Translations under genes and position numbers: made by a program
Notes under the pieces: generated by a model
Seen by the model: only the letters and a program-made list of their open reading frames with translations
Told to the model about the DNA's origin: nothing
Databases searched by the model: none
NCBI GenBank assembly: GCA_030681635.1
Contig: JAUXRT010000009.1
Coordinates: forward strand, 1-14,804
Direction: 5' to 3'
DNA: 14,804 bases
Source of the DNA: Reyranella sp.
GTDB taxonomy: Bacteria; Pseudomonadota; Alphaproteobacteria; Reyranellales; Reyranellaceae
In this document: piece after piece, positions 13,623 through 14,804 of the stretch
How the letters are laid out: each line of letters begins with the position of its first letter
Position numbering within the stretch: the stretch's first letter is position 1

Positions 13623-13666
13623 CACCCTTCGAGACGCGGTCCTGTGGACCGCTCCTCAGGGTGAGG
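13623..13666 (-). repeat. REP-like hairpin element, copy C (inverted)
   Basis: Read on the minus strand it carries CTGAGGAG and GTCTCGAAG (13652-13659 and 13627-13635 on the plus strand) around the inner stem GCGGTCC-tgt-GGACCGC (13636-13642 with 13646-13652). CACCCT/AGGGTG form the outer arms. Copies B and C are in opposite orientation, the arrangement of a paired REP mosaic. The pair lies between the gltB stop and the EamA start and may end or dampen gltB transcription. Confidence 0.8.
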
Positions 13667-13700
13667 TGATGGAGGGGCATCGACCTATACCAGTCGAGTT

Positions 13701-14804
13701 CTAGGCCCGCTTCGCCTTGGCGATCGACAGCGGCTGCGGCAGGCGCGTCAGCATCTCCTTCGGGACGACCTGCCAGAAGCGCTCGACTTCGCGATCCCAG
13801 TCGTTCAGCAGGCGGGCGCCGAGCGGCGACTTGGTCTCCGCGATATGCTCCTCGACCAGCTTCCTGAGCTCGCCTTCCCAATGCGGATGGTCGAGGCGCT
13901 GCCACGCCACCGTCTCGGGATTGACGTTGAGCTTGAAGGCGTCGGCCGGGTCGTAGACGAACGCCATGCCGCCAGTCATGCCGGCGGCGAAGTTGACGCC
14001 GACCGGGCCCAGGATCACGACGGTGCCGCCGGTCATGTATTCGCAGCCGTTGCAGCCCAGGCCCTCCACGACGGCATCGGCGCCGGAGTTGCGCACGGCG
14101 AAGCGCTCGCCCGCGAGGCCCGAGGCGAACAGCTTGCCGGCGGTCGCGCCATAGAGAACCGTGTTGCCGATGATGGCGTTGTGCTCGGGCACCAGCGGGC
14201 TGGAAATGGTGGGCTTCACCACGATGGTGCCGCCGCTCAGCCCCTTGCCGACATAATCGTTGGCGTCGCCGAACACTTCCAGCTTCATGCCGCGCACGGC
14301 GAAGGCGCCGAGCGACTGGCCGGCGGTGCCGCGCAGGCGCACCGTGATGGTGTCGGGCTGCAGGCCGGACATGCCGTACTTGCGCGTGATCATGGCGGCC
14401 AGCCTGGTGCCCACGGCGCGGTGCGTGTTCCGCACGCTGTACTGGAGCTGCATCTTCTCGCGGTGCGTAAACAGCGGCTGGGCGTCGCGGATCATCTGCG
14501 CATCCAGCGTGTCGGGCACTTCGTTGCGGCCCTCGACCGTGCAATGCGCCACCTCGCGGCCGCCATCGGCCCGCGTCAGCAGCGGGCTGAGGTCGAGGTC
14601 ATCGAGATAACGCGCGCCGCGGCTCACCTGCCGCAGCAGGTCGGAGCGGCCGACGATCTCGACCAGCGAGCGGTAGCCCAGCTGCGCCAGGATCTCGCGC
14701 ACTTCTTCGGCGACGAAGCTGAAGAGGTTGACGACTTTCTCCGGCGAGCCCCCGAACTTGGCGCGCAGCTTCGGATCCTGGGTGCAGACGCCGACCGGGC
14801 AGGT
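13701..14804 (-). CDS. gltB: Glutamate synthase large subunit, C-terminal part (5' end outside window)
   Basis: GltB is the large subunit of NADPH-dependent glutamate synthase, making glutamate from glutamine and 2-oxoglutarate for ammonium assimilation. The last 367 residues are present, from an enzyme of about 1500. The fragment opens with TCPVGVCTQDPKLRAKFGG. The Cys of TCPVG is a ligand of the 3Fe-4S cluster by family knowledge. LAQLGYRSLVEIVGRSDLL closes the FMN synthase domain. The C-terminal GXGXG beta-helix spans about 154-289, with GTAGQSLGAFAVRG, GLSGGTIVV, IIGNTVLYGATAG and GCEYMTGGTVVILGPVG. The frame stays open to the right edge, so the GTG at 14702 is not the start. The stop is TAG at 13701-13703. 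gltD is not in the window. Confidence 0.96.
   Translation of the reverse strand, partial: TCPVGVCTQDPKLRAKFGGSPEKVVNLFSFVAEEVREILAQLGYRSLVEIVGRSDLLRQVSRGARYLDDLDLSPLLTRADGGREVAHCTVEGRNEVPDTLDAQMIRDAQPLFTHREKMQLQYSVRNTHRAVGTRLAAMITRKYGMSGLQPDTITVRLRGTAGQSLGAFAVRGMKLEVFGDANDYVGKGLSGGTIVVKPTISSPLVPEHNAIIGNTVLYGATAGKLFASGLAGERFAVRNSGADAVVEGLGCNGCEYMTGGTVVILGPVGVNFAAGMTGGMAFVYDPADAFKLNVNPETVAWQRLDHPHWEGELRKLVEEHIAETKSPLGARLLNDWDREVERFWQVVPKEMLTRLPQPLSIAKAKRA

Noticed and set aside
14700..14702. GTG as the start of a separate 333-residue gene
   Set aside because: The frame continues upstream to the window edge with GltB sequence (TCPVGVCTQDP), so this is an internal Val codon.

Overview
The window looks like chromosome of a GC-rich alphaproteobacterium. 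Coding is dense, GTG starts and 1-8 bp gene overlaps are common, and the CobC, SCOT and GltB sequences are of alphaproteobacterial type. Stem-loop repeats with the core CTGAGGAG...GTCTCGAAG sit between genes. A Rhodospirillales or Reyranella-like host is my impression only, since there is no rRNA or marker gene here. I see no phage, plasmid, CRISPR or intact insertion-sequence genes.

Layout. Positions 1-620 hold the 3' end of an acyl-CoA dehydrogenase gene (ACAD10/11 type), followed by an 87-bp cloverleaf-capable palindrome (651-737) and an MFS transporter (770-2041). A REP-like hairpin (2055-2107) separates that gene from a convergent soluble hybrid histidine kinase with four PAS domains (2130-4724, minus). 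The kinase has a 447-bp upstream gap containing 18-bp tandem repeats, hairpins and a possible gene remnant. Positions 5172-8268 begin with a minus-strand group, cobT - NTF2-like protein - DUF4239 membrane protein. From 7459 a plus-strand operon diverges: cobS - cobC-like phosphatase - SAM methyltransferase - cobU (7459-10366). A secreted SYLF-domain protein follows (10470-11156). It is convergent with scoB-scoA, the two subunits of a 3-oxoacid CoA-transferase (11172-12547, minus). The window ends with an EamA-family exporter (12614-13507, minus), a facing pair of REP-like elements (13557-13666) and the 3' part of gltB (13701-14804, minus).

How the genes work together. CobU activates adenosylcobinamide, CobT activates the lower-ligand base, CobS joins the two halves, and CobC removes the phosphate. 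The window therefore encodes nucleotide-loop assembly, the last stage of adenosylcobalamin synthesis. An uncharacterised methyltransferase is locked into the operon by 4-nt and 1-nt overlaps. The CoA-transferase and acyl-CoA dehydrogenase point to acyl-CoA and ketone-body metabolism, and GltB to ammonium assimilation. The main unexplained signals are non-coding: the cloverleaf palindrome, three REP-like hairpins whose stems differ by compensatory changes, and the repeat-rich kinase leader. I found no convincing undescribed multi-gene system.
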